A stretch of 21,514 bases of DNA from Euryarchaeota archaeon UBA40 (GTDB lineage: Archaea > Thermoplasmatota > Poseidoniia > Poseidoniales > Thalassarchaeaceae), in assembly GCA_002506875.1 (NCBI GenBank), contig DAYJ01000122.1, forward strand, positions 1 to 21,514. Reading direction: 5' to 3'. The notes under the pieces were generated by a model that worked only from the letters and a program-made list of their open reading frames with translations, was not told the DNA's origin and did not search any database. The translations under genes and the position numbers were made by a program. Below are positions 8,101-15,922 of the stretch, piece by piece. How positions within the stretch are numbered: position 1 is the first letter of the stretch; each line of letters starts with the position of its first letter.

Positions 8101-8105
8101 GGAGG
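8101..8105 (+). promoter_or_regulatory. Ribosome binding site of sufC
   Basis: GGAGG lies 7 bases before ATG 8113 and fixes that codon as the start of the first suf gene. Confidence 0.7.
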
Positions 8106-8112
8106 CGAAGTC

Positions 8113-8871
8113 ATGGGAGAGGTGGCATTGCTTGAGATCAACGGATTGCAGACAAGTATAGACGATACAGAGATTCTTCACGGCATCAATCTGAAAATTA
8201 TGCCTGGCGAGATTCATGCTGTAATGGGCCGTAACGGCAGCGGGAAGTCTACTACAGCTAATGTTCTGATGGGGCATCCTGACTACGAAGTCACAGGCGG
8301 CACGATACATCTGGACGGAAAGGACCTTCTTGAAATGGAAGCGCATGAGCGTGCCCGCTCTGGTATTTTCCTCTCCTTCCAATACCCTCAGGCTGTCCCC
8401 GGCCTCCAAGTCGGCAACTTCCTACGCCGATCCGTGGCAGCAGTTAGGGGCGAAGAGGCGGCAAAGGGTGCAGAATTCCGCTCTACGCTCAAGGAAGGCA
8501 TGAATCGGCTTGACCTAGACCGCTCATTTCTCTCACGCTACGTTAATGACGGATTCAGTGGTGGTGAAAAGAAGCGCTTTGAAATCCTCCAGATGATGTT
8601 GCTCAAACCGCGATTAGCAATCCTTGATGAGACCGACTCGGGCCTCGACATTGATGGTATCCGTACAGTCGCAGAGGGGATTGATGCGGCGATTAGAGGC
8701 ACCACCTCTGGCGCACTCATCATCACACACTACAACCGGATTCTTGAGCATGTCAAGCCAGATTATGTTCATGTTCTAATCAATGGCTGCATCGTCAAAT
8801 CAGGTGGACCGGAACTCGCCTCCGAGTTGGAGGAGCGTGGCTACGACTGGGTAGAGAGTGATGCAGAATGA
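8113..8871 (+). CDS. sufC: SufC, Fe-S assembly ATPase
   Basis: A 252-residue ABC-type ATPase that is soluble and drives shape changes in the SufBCD scaffold during cluster assembly. Motifs are Walker A GRNGSGKST (39-47), Q-loop SFQYP (88-92), signature FSGGEKKR (148-155), Walker B LAILDE (168-173) followed by TDSGLD, and the switch His in ITHYN (206). The signature with EKKR and the TDSGLD form are characteristic of SufC and separate it from transporter ATPases. The length equals the usual 250 or so. ATG 8113 has a good ribosome site. Its last codons overlap sufB as ATGA (8868-8871). It heads a six-gene same-strand run. Confidence 0.98.
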   Translation: MGEVALLEINGLQTSIDDTEILHGINLKIMPGEIHAVMGRNGSGKSTTANVLMGHPDYEVTGGTIHLDGKDLLEMEAHERARSGIFLSFQYPQAVPGLQVGNFLRRSVAAVRGEEAAKGAEFRSTLKEGMNRLDLDRSFLSRYVNDGFSGGEKKRFEILQMMLLKPRLAILDETDSGLDIDGIRTVAEGIDAAIRGTTSGALIITHYNRILEHVKPDYVHVLINGCIVKSGGPELASELEERGYDWVESDAE

Positions 8872-10274
8872 CTGACGAAGCACGCTCAGCTGTCGGCGAC
8901 TACAAGGTTGGTTGGCATGATCCTGAAAACGCAACGATTCGCTTCGACTTTGGCCTATCTGAGCAAGTTGTTCGAGATATTTCAGCCCTCAAGAACGAGC
9001 CAGAGTGGATGACCGAAATTCGAGTCAAAGCATTCCACCACTTTGAGAATCGGCCCATGCCCACGTGGGGTAACATGCATCTCTTGGAAGAAATTGACTT
9101 TGACAAGGTCTGCTATTACCTACGATCCTCAGATGCCACCGAAAAGAACTGGGATGACGTCCCAGAAGATATTCGGAACACCTTCGACCGACTTGGTATT
9201 CCTGAAGCAGAGCAAAAGTGGCTATCAGGAGTGACGGCGCAGTATGAATCCGAAGCCGTGTACCACAGCATACGTGAAGACCTTGAGGAGCAAGGCGTAA
9301 TCTTCCTTGACATGGATTCAGGACTCAGGGAATATGAAGGCATAGTGAAGGAGTACTTCGGCAGTGTTGTTCCATATACGGACAACAAATTCTCCGCACT
9401 GAATACCGCGGTCTGGTCAGGTGGCTCATTCATCTACGTGCCCAGCGGCGTTCACGTGGAGATGCCTGTCCAAGCATATTTCCGCATCAATGCAAAGAAC
9501 ATGGGTCAATTCGAACGCACGCTGATTATCGCAGATGAAGGATCCTCGATTCACTATGTCGAAGGATGCACTGCTCCCACCTACTCCACGGACTCACTCC
9601 ACTCAGCTGTAGTCGAACTTATCGCCCTACCAGGAGCACATATTCGATATTCAACAGTACAGAACTGGTCGAACAATGTGTACAACCTTGTCACAAAGCG
9701 CGGCGTCGCATACGATAATGCGACAATCGAGTGGGTCGACGGCAACATTGGATCGAAGTTGACAATGAAGTATCCCGCAGTGATACTCAAGGGAGAAGGA
9801 GCACACGCAGAAGTCATCTCAGTGGCTTATTCTGGCGAGGGACAACACCAAGACGCTGGGGCTAAAATTCACCATCTAGCAAGCAATACCACTAGCAAAA
9901 TCCTCTCAAAGAGCATTAGCAAAGACGGAGGAAGAGGATCCTATCGAGGCATGGTCACTGTATCTCCAAAGGCAGAGAACTGCAAAGTCAACGTCGTCTG
10001 TGACGCACTACTCCTCGATGAAGACAGTCGTTCTGACACCTATCCAACCATGGAAGTTGGAAACTCTGGCGCTCGCTGTGAGCATGAAGCCTCAGTCAGT
10101 AAGGTGAGTGACGATCAACTGTTCTACCTCATGAGCCGCGGCCACACCGAAGAAGAGGCACTGGCACTGATTGTGAATGGTTTCTTTGAACCCTTTACCC
10201 GTGAACTCCCCATGGAGTACGCTGTGGAACTCAACCAGTTAATGGCGCTTGAAATGGAAGGCAGCATTGGTTGA
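8868..10274 (+). CDS. sufB: SufB, Fe-S cluster scaffold subunit
   Basis: A 468-residue scaffold subunit of the SufBC2D complex, on which the nascent Fe-S cluster is built. The long right-handed beta-helix core spans roughly 190-400. The C-terminal signature holds ARCEHEA, where Cys404 corresponds to the essential Cys405 of E. coli SufB, followed by DQLFYLMSRGHTEEEA with the conserved acidic residues. Further cysteines at 234 (VEGCTAP), 372 and 378 lie along the core, the first probably part of the sulfur-transfer path. FAD-type or other fused domains are absent. The start overlaps the sufC stop as ATGA, and sufD follows after 9 bases, consistent with equal expression of the three scaffold subunits. 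Confidence 0.98.
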   Translation: MTDEARSAVGDYKVGWHDPENATIRFDFGLSEQVVRDISALKNEPEWMTEIRVKAFHHFENRPMPTWGNMHLLEEIDFDKVCYYLRSSDATEKNWDDVPEDIRNTFDRLGIPEAEQKWLSGVTAQYESEAVYHSIREDLEEQGVIFLDMDSGLREYEGIVKEYFGSVVPYTDNKFSALNTAVWSGGSFIYVPSGVHVEMPVQAYFRINAKNMGQFERTLIIADEGSSIHYVEGCTAPTYSTDSLHSAVVELIALPGAHIRYSTVQNWSNNVYNLVTKRGVAYDNATIEWVDGNIGSKLTMKYPAVILKGEGAHAEVISVAYSGEGQHQDAGAKIHHLASNTTSKILSKSISKDGGRGSYRGMVTVSPKAENCKVNVVCDALLLDEDSRSDTYPTMEVGNSGARCEHEASVSKVSDDQLFYLMSRGHTEEEALALIVNGFFEPFTRELPMEYAVELNQLMALEMEGSIG

Positions 10275-10283
10275 GGGATCGGC

Positions 10284-11387
10284 ATGAATACATCCTATTC
10301 AGAAAACTCGGACACAGATCGTGCAGCGCACATATGGCGCTACACACCGTGGAAGAAGGCACACCCTACGGGAAAAATCAGCCAGATTCCAAGTGCAGAT
10401 TCACCGATTCTTTCTCTGTCTATGAGTGACGGTAGTGAGGTGCCCACAGGTATCCGTGTAGAAGAGGCGACCACAGACGACTTATTGCGCCTAGGTCACG
10501 ACCTCGATTTCGGTGATGGGACCGCAGCTCCTACATTCATTGCTGAGATAGTCCCGCTGATCTACGTCCTCCGTGTAGATGCTAAAACAATCACAGAAGC
10601 CCCCGTCATCCTCTCCGTCAAAACAAGCGGCTCAACCTGCGCTTGTCGACTCCTACTCGACATATGCGAACGCGTAGAGATTGAACTAGTCACTGTGCTC
10701 GAAGGAGATGCTGAGTGGTGTGGTTTCCTTCGTGAAGGTAGCTTCGGACAGGCATCAATCGTGAACGATGTTGTTGTACATGTGACTGGAAAACGACTCC
10801 TAAGATGCGATTCAATCCGCTCAAATCGCGATGCTCAGATCCGAGCAGGTACTGTCAACGCGGCGTCATCACAAGCAAAGGTCGATGTTCGCCACTGGCT
10901 CCCCGAGCCAGGTGCATCACTCCAAGTCAACGGTTCCATCCTTGCAGCACGTAAAGACCATCTCGATTCCCACGTAGAAATATTGCATTCAGGCAAGCAA
11001 ACCTTCAGCCGCCTTGAATGGCACACCGCATGTGGCGGTCAAAGTGTCACAACAGGCACCGGAATGCTACGTATTGATGCGGGAGCAAAGGGAGGAGATG
11101 CCGGACAACTATTCCACAATCTTCTCCTCTCCGATAAGGCAAAGGCAAACTCAATTCCTGAACTAGAAGTGATGGAGAACGAGGTAGTTGGCTGCGGTCA
11201 TGGAACTGCAAACGGGCCGTTAGACGAGTATCAGATGTTCTACCTCAAAGCACGTGGATTTGATGAAGAACAAGCACGTGCCGCACTTATCGCCGCATTC
11301 CTGAATGCCCCCCTCTCCAATATGGGCTCTGAAACTCTTCACGGTTGGTTGATCAATCGTATCGAGAGTCATCTATCCGGCCTTTGA
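10284..11387 (+). CDS. sufD: SufD, SufB-paralogue subunit of the Fe-S scaffold
   Basis: A 367-residue paralogue of SufB that pairs with it in SufBC2D. The N-terminal half is poorly conserved. The C-terminal part keeps the family signature CGHGTANGPLDEYQMFYLKARG (split around residue 310), in which His306 corresponds to the cluster-site His360 of E. coli SufD. The helical tail after 325 is the SufC-docking region. It is shorter than E. coli SufD (423), with the loss in the N-terminal part. GAGGGAT just before ATG 10284 is a fair ribosome site. The stop TGA shares bases with the ATG of sufS (TGATG at 11385-11389). Confidence 0.95.
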   Translation: MNTSYSENSDTDRAAHIWRYTPWKKAHPTGKISQIPSADSPILSLSMSDGSEVPTGIRVEEATTDDLLRLGHDLDFGDGTAAPTFIAEIVPLIYVLRVDAKTITEAPVILSVKTSGSTCACRLLLDICERVEIELVTVLEGDAEWCGFLREGSFGQASIVNDVVVHVTGKRLLRCDSIRSNRDAQIRAGTVNAASSQAKVDVRHWLPEPGASLQVNGSILAARKDHLDSHVEILHSGKQTFSRLEWHTACGGQSVTTGTGMLRIDAGAKGGDAGQLFHNLLLSDKAKANSIPELEVMENEVVGCGHGTANGPLDEYQMFYLKARGFDEEQARAALIAAFLNAPLSNMGSETLHGWLINRIESHLSGL

Positions 11388-12670
11388 TGGAAGCACGGAT
11401 TGAAGACAAAGCACTTCTTCCGAGTACCATGGCCCTCAATCTAAACACGATTAGGGCTGACTTCCCCATCCTTAGCCGACGACTCGAAGGAGAGCGGAAA
11501 CTCGTCTACCTCGATAACGCAGCGACAACGCAGAAACCACAAGTCGTAATCGATGCAATGAACGACTACTATGCGAATACAAACGCAAATGTTCACCGAG
11601 CAGTCCACACTCTCGCAGGAGAAGCTACCGAAGGGTACGAAGCCTCCAGAACAGGTATCGCCGCATATTTTGGCGCACCACGCGACAATCTAATTTTCAC
11701 TAGCGGTACCACAGAAGCAATCAATCTCGTTGCTTACGGTTGGGCTCGAGCTAATCTCGGTAAAGGTGACGTTGTCCTGACCACCGAGATGGAACACCAC
11801 GCTGACATCGTCCCATGGCAAATCCTGTCTAAGGAATGCGGAATCGAGATTCGCTACGTTCCTCTCGACCGTGAAACAATGACACTCGACATGGAAGCCT
11901 TCGAGATTGCTGTTGAAGACGCATCTCTCGTGTGCGTCGTCCACACATCGAATGTGTTGGGTGTGCGAAACGATGTGGAGCGTATTATCCAACTCGCAAA
12001 ATCACGTGGCAAGGGTGGAGAAGGGGCTCACGTAATGCTCGATGCAGCGCAGGCAGCACCTCACGAACGTATTGATTTCCCTGAACTAGGATGCGACTTC
12101 CTCGCACTTAGCGCCCACAAGATGGGAGGCCCGACAGGCATCGGTGCACTATTTACAACAACTGATACGATGGAAACGATGAAGCCATTCATCTCAGGCG
12201 GAGACATGATTGAGACAGTGACTTTGGAAGGGTCGACTTACCAGAAGGGCCCGCATAAATTTGAGGCTGGAACTCCACGAATTGCAGAGGCATTTGGTTG
12301 GCATGCAGCAGTACAATGGCTTGACCAACACAATATGGAGGATGTACATGCACATATCTCATCTCTCGCACGTTGGACTGCTAAACAAATGAGAGATATA
12401 CCTGGAATTCGAATCTACGGTCGACACGATCTTGAGACAACTAGTGGAGTTGTATCCTTCCTCCATGAGATGATCCATGCTGAAGATTTAGCTCATCTAA
12501 TGGATGCGGGAGGATTCGCTGTTCGAACAGGACATCATTGTGCTCAACCACTGATGGAGGCTCTTGGCGTATCGAGCACAGCACGGGCATCATTCTGGAT
12601 TTACAATACCATGGAGGAGGCCGAAGCCTTCGTGAACCATCTCCGTGGAGTTGTAGAACGGTTCTCATGA
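11387..12670 (+). CDS. sufS: SufS, PLP-dependent cysteine desulfurase
   Basis: A 427-residue class V aminotransferase-fold enzyme that takes sulfur from L-cysteine as a persulfide and passes it to SufE. Visible sites are YLDNAATTQKP near the N-terminus, the PLP-region EMEHHAD (134-140), the PLP phosphate and ring contacts around LDAAQAAPH (218-226), the Schiff-base lysine Lys245 in LSAHKMGGP, and the persulfide-bearing Cys385 in RTGHHCAQP. The short RTGHHC loop makes it the SufS (group II) type rather than IscS. I take ATG 11387, which overlaps the sufD stop as TGATG; the frame extends further upstream only to a TTG inside sufD. Another ATG at 11429 is possible and would remove 14 unconserved residues. 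Confidence 0.97.
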   Translation: MEARIEDKALLPSTMALNLNTIRADFPILSRRLEGERKLVYLDNAATTQKPQVVIDAMNDYYANTNANVHRAVHTLAGEATEGYEASRTGIAAYFGAPRDNLIFTSGTTEAINLVAYGWARANLGKGDVVLTTEMEHHADIVPWQILSKECGIEIRYVPLDRETMTLDMEAFEIAVEDASLVCVVHTSNVLGVRNDVERIIQLAKSRGKGGEGAHVMLDAAQAAPHERIDFPELGCDFLALSAHKMGGPTGIGALFTTTDTMETMKPFISGGDMIETVTLEGSTYQKGPHKFEAGTPRIAEAFGWHAAVQWLDQHNMEDVHAHISSLARWTAKQMRDIPGIRIYGRHDLETTSGVVSFLHEMIHAEDLAHLMDAGGFAVRTGHHCAQPLMEALGVSSTARASFWIYNTMEEAEAFVNHLRGVVERFS

Positions 12671-12671
12671 A

Positions 12672-12678
12672 AGGTGAT
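12672..12678 (+). promoter_or_regulatory. Ribosome binding site deciding the GTG start of sufE
   Basis: AGGTGAT is a long match to the expected archaeal anti-Shine-Dalgarno and sits 4 bases before GTG 12683. The same heptamer precedes tfb. Confidence 0.75.
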
Positions 12679-12682
12679 TTGA

Positions 12683-13114
12683 GTGAGTGAATGGCCAGTA
12701 GCTCTTCAGGAGATTATCGAGGACTTCCAAGATTGCTTCGACAGAATGGAACGATACGAACTTCTATTCGAGTATGCGAAACGGATGCCACACCCACTCC
12801 CCAATGAAGAGTGGACTGATGAAAATCGAGTTAAAGGGTGTCAATCTGAAGCACATGTGGAGTGCATCATAGATGCAGACACTGGATTCCACATCCGTGG
12901 AGGAGCAGATGCACAGTTAGTCCAAGGACTGATGGCGGTGCTTGCAATTGGTGTAGATGGCCTCTCCCCAAGTGAAGTTGCTCAATTGACACCTAAGTTC
13001 GTTGATGAGATGGATGTCAAAGCGTCTCTGACTCCATCCCGCGCGAATGGTTTCCTCAACTTGTTTGAGATAATCCGTTCCGAAGCGGAGAAGTACACTA
13101 ACCAGCCACAGTGA
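12683..13114 (+). CDS. sufE: SufE-family sulfur acceptor for SufS
   Basis: A 143-residue member of the SufE/CsdE fold that accepts persulfide sulfur from SufS and delivers it to SufB. The key motif is NRVKGCQSEAHVE, with Cys53 matching the active Cys51 of E. coli SufE (GCQSQVW). The remaining sequence has the expected length and helical content, including GLMAVLAIGVDGLSPSEV. This is SufE and not the zinc-binding SufU, since the SufU cysteine pattern is missing. The start is GTG 12683, supported by a strong AGGTGAT ribosome site (12672-12678) four bases upstream. The stop overlaps the next frame at 13111-13114. Confidence 0.93.
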   Translation: MSEWPVALQEIIEDFQDCFDRMERYELLFEYAKRMPHPLPNEEWTDENRVKGCQSEAHVECIIDADTGFHIRGGADAQLVQGLMAVLAIGVDGLSPSEVAQLTPKFVDEMDVKASLTPSRANGFLNLFEIIRSEAEKYTNQPQ

Positions 13115-13452
13115 AGATGAATAAAGGAATGAGAACCATGAATTTAGAAGAAGCCGTGATGGAATCCCTACGCCCAGTAGAGGATCCTGAAATGAAAATC
13201 GGAGTTGTCGATCTCGGCCTAGTCTATGGTGTTCGTATCGAGGAGAAGGACGACGGACCGCATGCAGAAATCGACCTCACTCTCACCTCACCAGGGTGTC
13301 CCGCTGCGCCAGAGATTATGGCTGCTGTCCACCGTGCCGCCCTCACCACCGAAGGTATCGGATCTGTACACGTAAACCTCGTATGGAGTCCAAGATGGGA
13401 CCCAAGAGTCCACGCATCCGAAGATGCTCAATTTGAGCTCGGAATCTTCTGA
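13111..13452 (+). CDS. MIP18/DUF59 family Fe-S cluster targeting protein (SufT-like)
   Basis: A 113-residue single-domain protein of the MIP18 (DUF59) family, whose members help deliver or mature Fe-S clusters. Signature elements are LRPVEDPEM near the N-terminus, VVDLGLVYGV and the conserved Cys in LTLTSPGCPAAPEI, which precedes the helix, then VNLVWSPRWDP with the family's VW-P-W pattern. It is the last gene of the suf run. The longest form begins at GTG 13111, which overlaps the sufE stop as GTGA; ATG 13117, 13129 or 13138 are alternatives, and the last would start right at the conserved domain (MNLEEAVMESL). Its stop is directly adjacent to that of tfb on the other strand. Confidence 0.92.
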   Translation: MKMNKGMRTMNLEEAVMESLRPVEDPEMKIGVVDLGLVYGVRIEEKDDGPHAEIDLTLTSPGCPAAPEIMAAVHRAALTTEGIGSVHVNLVWSPRWDPRVHASEDAQFELGIF

Positions 13453-14457
13453 CTACGCACTAACACGCGAATTCAGAATTTTGAGCAAACCACGTAGTGT
13501 TACCTCACTGACTCCGCAGACCTTGCAGACCTCACTCTGAGTCCGATTAGATCCAACGTCAGCCGCAGCGCGGTAAAGGAGGACTCCAGCGATACCACTG
13601 GGCTTCTTACCCTGCCATGCTAGGTCATGCTTGGTTGCATCCCAAATCTCATGCGCTCGTCCCAAGGCCTTAGGTGGCAGTTGCAAATCGCTGTGGAACT
13701 TGTCAAGATACTCTACCGGACCAGAAATGTGGTGGGCTCCGAGTTCACGGGCTACAAGACGGATGGTACGCTTCAACTCCTTCAACTCCGTATCAGAAGT
13801 CATATCGAAACGTTCGCCAACCTCCTCGATACGACGAGGAATCTTTGCTTCACGTGTTGCAAGATAGACACAGGCTGCTGTTACTCCTCGAATTGAACGA
13901 CCCGTAACAAGGCCCTTCTCGACTGCTTTCCGGTATAGGCTACTGGCCTGATCTCGGAGCTGGGGGGACAGATCGCCGCGATCACGAATGAACTGCATCG
14001 CTTTCGCAAGATTTCGTGAACGGCTATCACGTGTCTTTGAACGATGATCGATAGTCGCACGACGCCTCCAATCACGAACCTGACGGGAGTTCATCCCATT
14101 CCTCTTTGCAATTCCAGATGAAAGATCGCGTTTGTCGATTATCGTTGAGAGCCCCTTGTCAGACAGAGATACTGTGGTTGGCGCACCTACTCGAGAACGA
14201 TCAGCCCCATCACTATGGTTTACCCACTCTGCACCTGGATCAATCATATTCTGTTCCGCGACAAAACCACACACATTACACGTAATCTCGCCACGCTGAA
14301 CATCGGTATCCCATTCGTTCGCACCACAAAGTTCGCAAGGCCGGGACTGGCTATCAGTACGCCTCTGCTTCTGACTCGGCCGTGGAGATGCTACGAAGTC
14401 GCCACCACGGCTTGAGCGCTTTGTAGAGGATTTCTTCTGTTCATTCTCCGGACCCAT
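13453..14457 (-). CDS. tfb: Transcription initiation factor B (TFB)
   Basis: This 334-residue general transcription factor binds the TBP-promoter complex, contacts BRE and recruits archaeal RNA polymerase. Domains in order: a basic, Ser-rich leader (1-38), which is longer than usual; a zinc ribbon with Cys41, Cys44, Cys60 and Cys63; the B-reader/linker with SRVGAPTTVSLSDKGLSTII (about 88-107); and two cyclin-fold repeats (about 145-235 and 240-330). GRSIRGVTAACVYLATRE and KPSGIAGVLLYRAA mark the equivalent helices of the repeats. The final helix-turn-helix SEVCKVCGVSEVTLRG is the BRE-reading element. ATG 14457 has AGGTGAT four bases upstream (14462-14468). The stop TAG at 13455-13453 touches the stop of the DUF59 gene with no base between. 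Confidence 0.98.
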   Translation of the reverse strand: MGPENEQKKSSTKRSSRGGDFVASPRPSQKQRRTDSQSRPCELCGANEWDTDVQRGEITCNVCGFVAEQNMIDPGAEWVNHSDGADRSRVGAPTTVSLSDKGLSTIIDKRDLSSGIAKRNGMNSRQVRDWRRRATIDHRSKTRDSRSRNLAKAMQFIRDRGDLSPQLRDQASSLYRKAVEKGLVTGRSIRGVTAACVYLATREAKIPRRIEEVGERFDMTSDTELKELKRTIRLVARELGAHHISGPVEYLDKFHSDLQLPPKALGRAHEIWDATKHDLAWQGKKPSGIAGVLLYRAAADVGSNRTQSEVCKVCGVSEVTLRGLLKILNSRVSA

Positions 14458-14461
14458 TCAC

Positions 14462-14468
14462 ATCACCT
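14462..14468 (-). promoter_or_regulatory. Ribosome binding site of tfb
   Basis: AGGTGAT (minus strand) lies four bases before ATG 14457 and fixes the start. Confidence 0.7.
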
Positions 14469-14504
14469 TCTTCCCAACTTGGGGTTGTATAGTTCGCTAC
14501 GACC

Positions 14505-14513
14505 ATATATAAA
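14505..14513. promoter_or_regulatory. TATA-like element in the tfb/MBL divergent promoter region
   Basis: ATATATAAA (plus strand), read as TTTATATAT on the minus strand, is the only strong TATA match in the 136-base gap between tfb (14457) and the hydrolase (14594). It is near-symmetric. On the minus strand it predicts initiation near 14483, a leader of roughly 25 bases before tfb. On the plus strand it predicts initiation near 14537. TFB may therefore act on its own promoter, as on any promoter; direct autoregulation is not shown. Confidence 0.55.
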
Positions 14514-14593
14514 CACTCGCTTACATTGTTACACCAATACACCCTCCCAATACACGGGATAAGTTGATTCAGAACGCCATACTGGAGGGACAC

Positions 14594-15325
14594 GTGGATG
14601 TCATTCGCCTTCCGGGAATCCATCACGATACATCAATGACGATTCTTACAGATGATTGCGAAGCAATCCTGATTGATACGGGCACCAGTTGGCATCAGGT
14701 CAACACTGAGGAAAGAATCCGATCAAAGATTCAACATGGTAATCTCGCAGCTATTCTCCTTACACATCGCCACTACGATACAGCAGGTGCTGCAGCCTAC
14801 CTTTCCGATACTTTCGACTGCACAATACATGCTCATGGGGATGCACTCAACCCCCTAGCTTCGAACGACCAACTAACCACGTGGGCATCTCGATTTGATT
14901 CGGACATGCCGCCCACTTCTGCGCATGCCATAGAGGATAGATGGCGACGAAATATGGGTGACCATGTGATAGAAGCAATTCACACACCAGGGCATACATC
15001 ATGCCATACCAGTTTCTTGTTGGATGAACTTGGAATTCTAATCGCAGGAGATTTATTCCCTGCTGCCACTACGCCCGGACGAACGGATCTTCCAACAGGA
15101 AATATAGTCCAAATGAGGGATTCCATCCAGCATGTGCGAGATCTCGACATCGACACACTGATTCCATCAAGGGGTGAGACAATTCGCGGAGATACTATCG
15201 AAGATGTGCTAACCCAACATCTCGACTTCTTCGATTCAATGATTGAGGCAAAGGGGGATCTACCGGAGAAATGGCCGGTACCTGTGCCAACCTGCATGTG
15301 GTGGACGCCAGAGCCAGAATGGTGA
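14594..15325 (+). CDS. Metallo-beta-lactamase-fold hydrolase with incomplete second metal site
   Basis: A 243-residue MBL-fold protein of glyoxalase II-like layout, probably a thioester or phosphoester hydrolase; substrate unknown. Strands run ILIDTG (25-30), then THRHYDTAG (57-65), the third His in HTPGHTSCH (134) and the bridging Asp in AGDLFP (153). His58, His60 and His134 form metal site 1. At site 2, Asp62 is kept, but the His normally following it is Thr63, and the C-terminal His (usually GHG) is replaced in LIPSRGETI (189-197). I start at GTG 14594 because GGAGGG (14584-14589) lies just upstream; a TTG at 14564 would add ten residues. Divergent from tfb. The last residues are rich in Trp and Pro. 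Confidence 0.85.
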   Translation: MDVIRLPGIHHDTSMTILTDDCEAILIDTGTSWHQVNTEERIRSKIQHGNLAAILLTHRHYDTAGAAAYLSDTFDCTIHAHGDALNPLASNDQLTTWASRFDSDMPPTSAHAIEDRWRRNMGDHVIEAIHTPGHTSCHTSFLLDELGILIAGDLFPAATTPGRTDLPTGNIVQMRDSIQHVRDLDIDTLIPSRGETIRGDTIEDVLTQHLDFFDSMIEAKGDLPEKWPVPVPTCMWWTPEPEW

Positions 15326-15326
15326 G

Positions 15327-15857
15327 TCATACTGCGAAGATTGCCTGAATTTGTCGGCGCCCCCCTGAGGATTCCAACGGAATTCGAATAGTCCGCCAAC
15401 CAGATTTCGCCAATAATTCCCCCTCAATGAAACGCAGACCGTCACAACATGCCTCAATGTCACCAAGATTGCGAATGAATTTAGGACGGATAAGTGAACC
15501 CTCTACCGAGAGGATACGACCGGAATCAGTCCCGAGATATGCTGAAATCGGCTGTATATTCTGATTGTCATGTGTCTGAGAAATATGAATAGCAGTTACG
15601 GGATCAATGCCTGAGGACCATTGTGCTAGAATATTCCCCTTAGGCCAACTAACAATGGCAACAATACCGTTCTCGCATCCTATCACAAGGCGCAGAACTC
15701 GATTCTTAGAATCCGTAATCTTCGCCAATGAAGTCGGTTTAGAGTCCAAATCCAAATCGTGAAGATTCCAATCGTCAATCGTAATGTTAGCCCTTCGCTT
15801 CTTCCTTCCAGAGAGGTAACCTCTCCTGAAAGGAGTGCTTGTATATGCCATAGACAT
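15327..15857 (-). CDS. Uncharacterised small protein with beta-propeller-like repeats
   Basis: I do not recognise this 176-residue protein. After a basic N-terminal tail with GRKKRR (17-22), the sequence alternates short hydrophobic strands with turns in the style of WD40/PQQ propeller blades. One unit reads LVIGCENGIVAIVSWPKG, and another reads AYLGTDSGRILSVEGSLI. There is room for about three blades, too few for a closed propeller alone, so it may oligomerise or belong to another beta fold. It has no signal peptide or membrane segment. ATG 15857 follows an in-frame TGA 12 bases upstream; ATG 15851 is the only near alternative. It lies 65 bases after the four-Cys protein gene on the same strand, possibly in the purA transcript, and its stop is one base from the hydrolase stop. 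Confidence 0.7.
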   Translation of the reverse strand: MSMAYTSTPFRRGYLSGRKKRRANITIDDWNLHDLDLDSKPTSLAKITDSKNRVLRLVIGCENGIVAIVSWPKGNILAQWSSGIDPVTAIHISQTHDNQNIQPISAYLGTDSGRILSVEGSLIRPKFIRNLGDIEACCDGLRFIEGELLAKSGWRTIRIPLESSGGRRQIQAIFAV

Positions 15858-15922
15858 GGTTTCAATTCAACGATGTCCGCATATGAATGAGGATGCGGGA
15901 GAGTCAACTGAAAGTGAAACTA

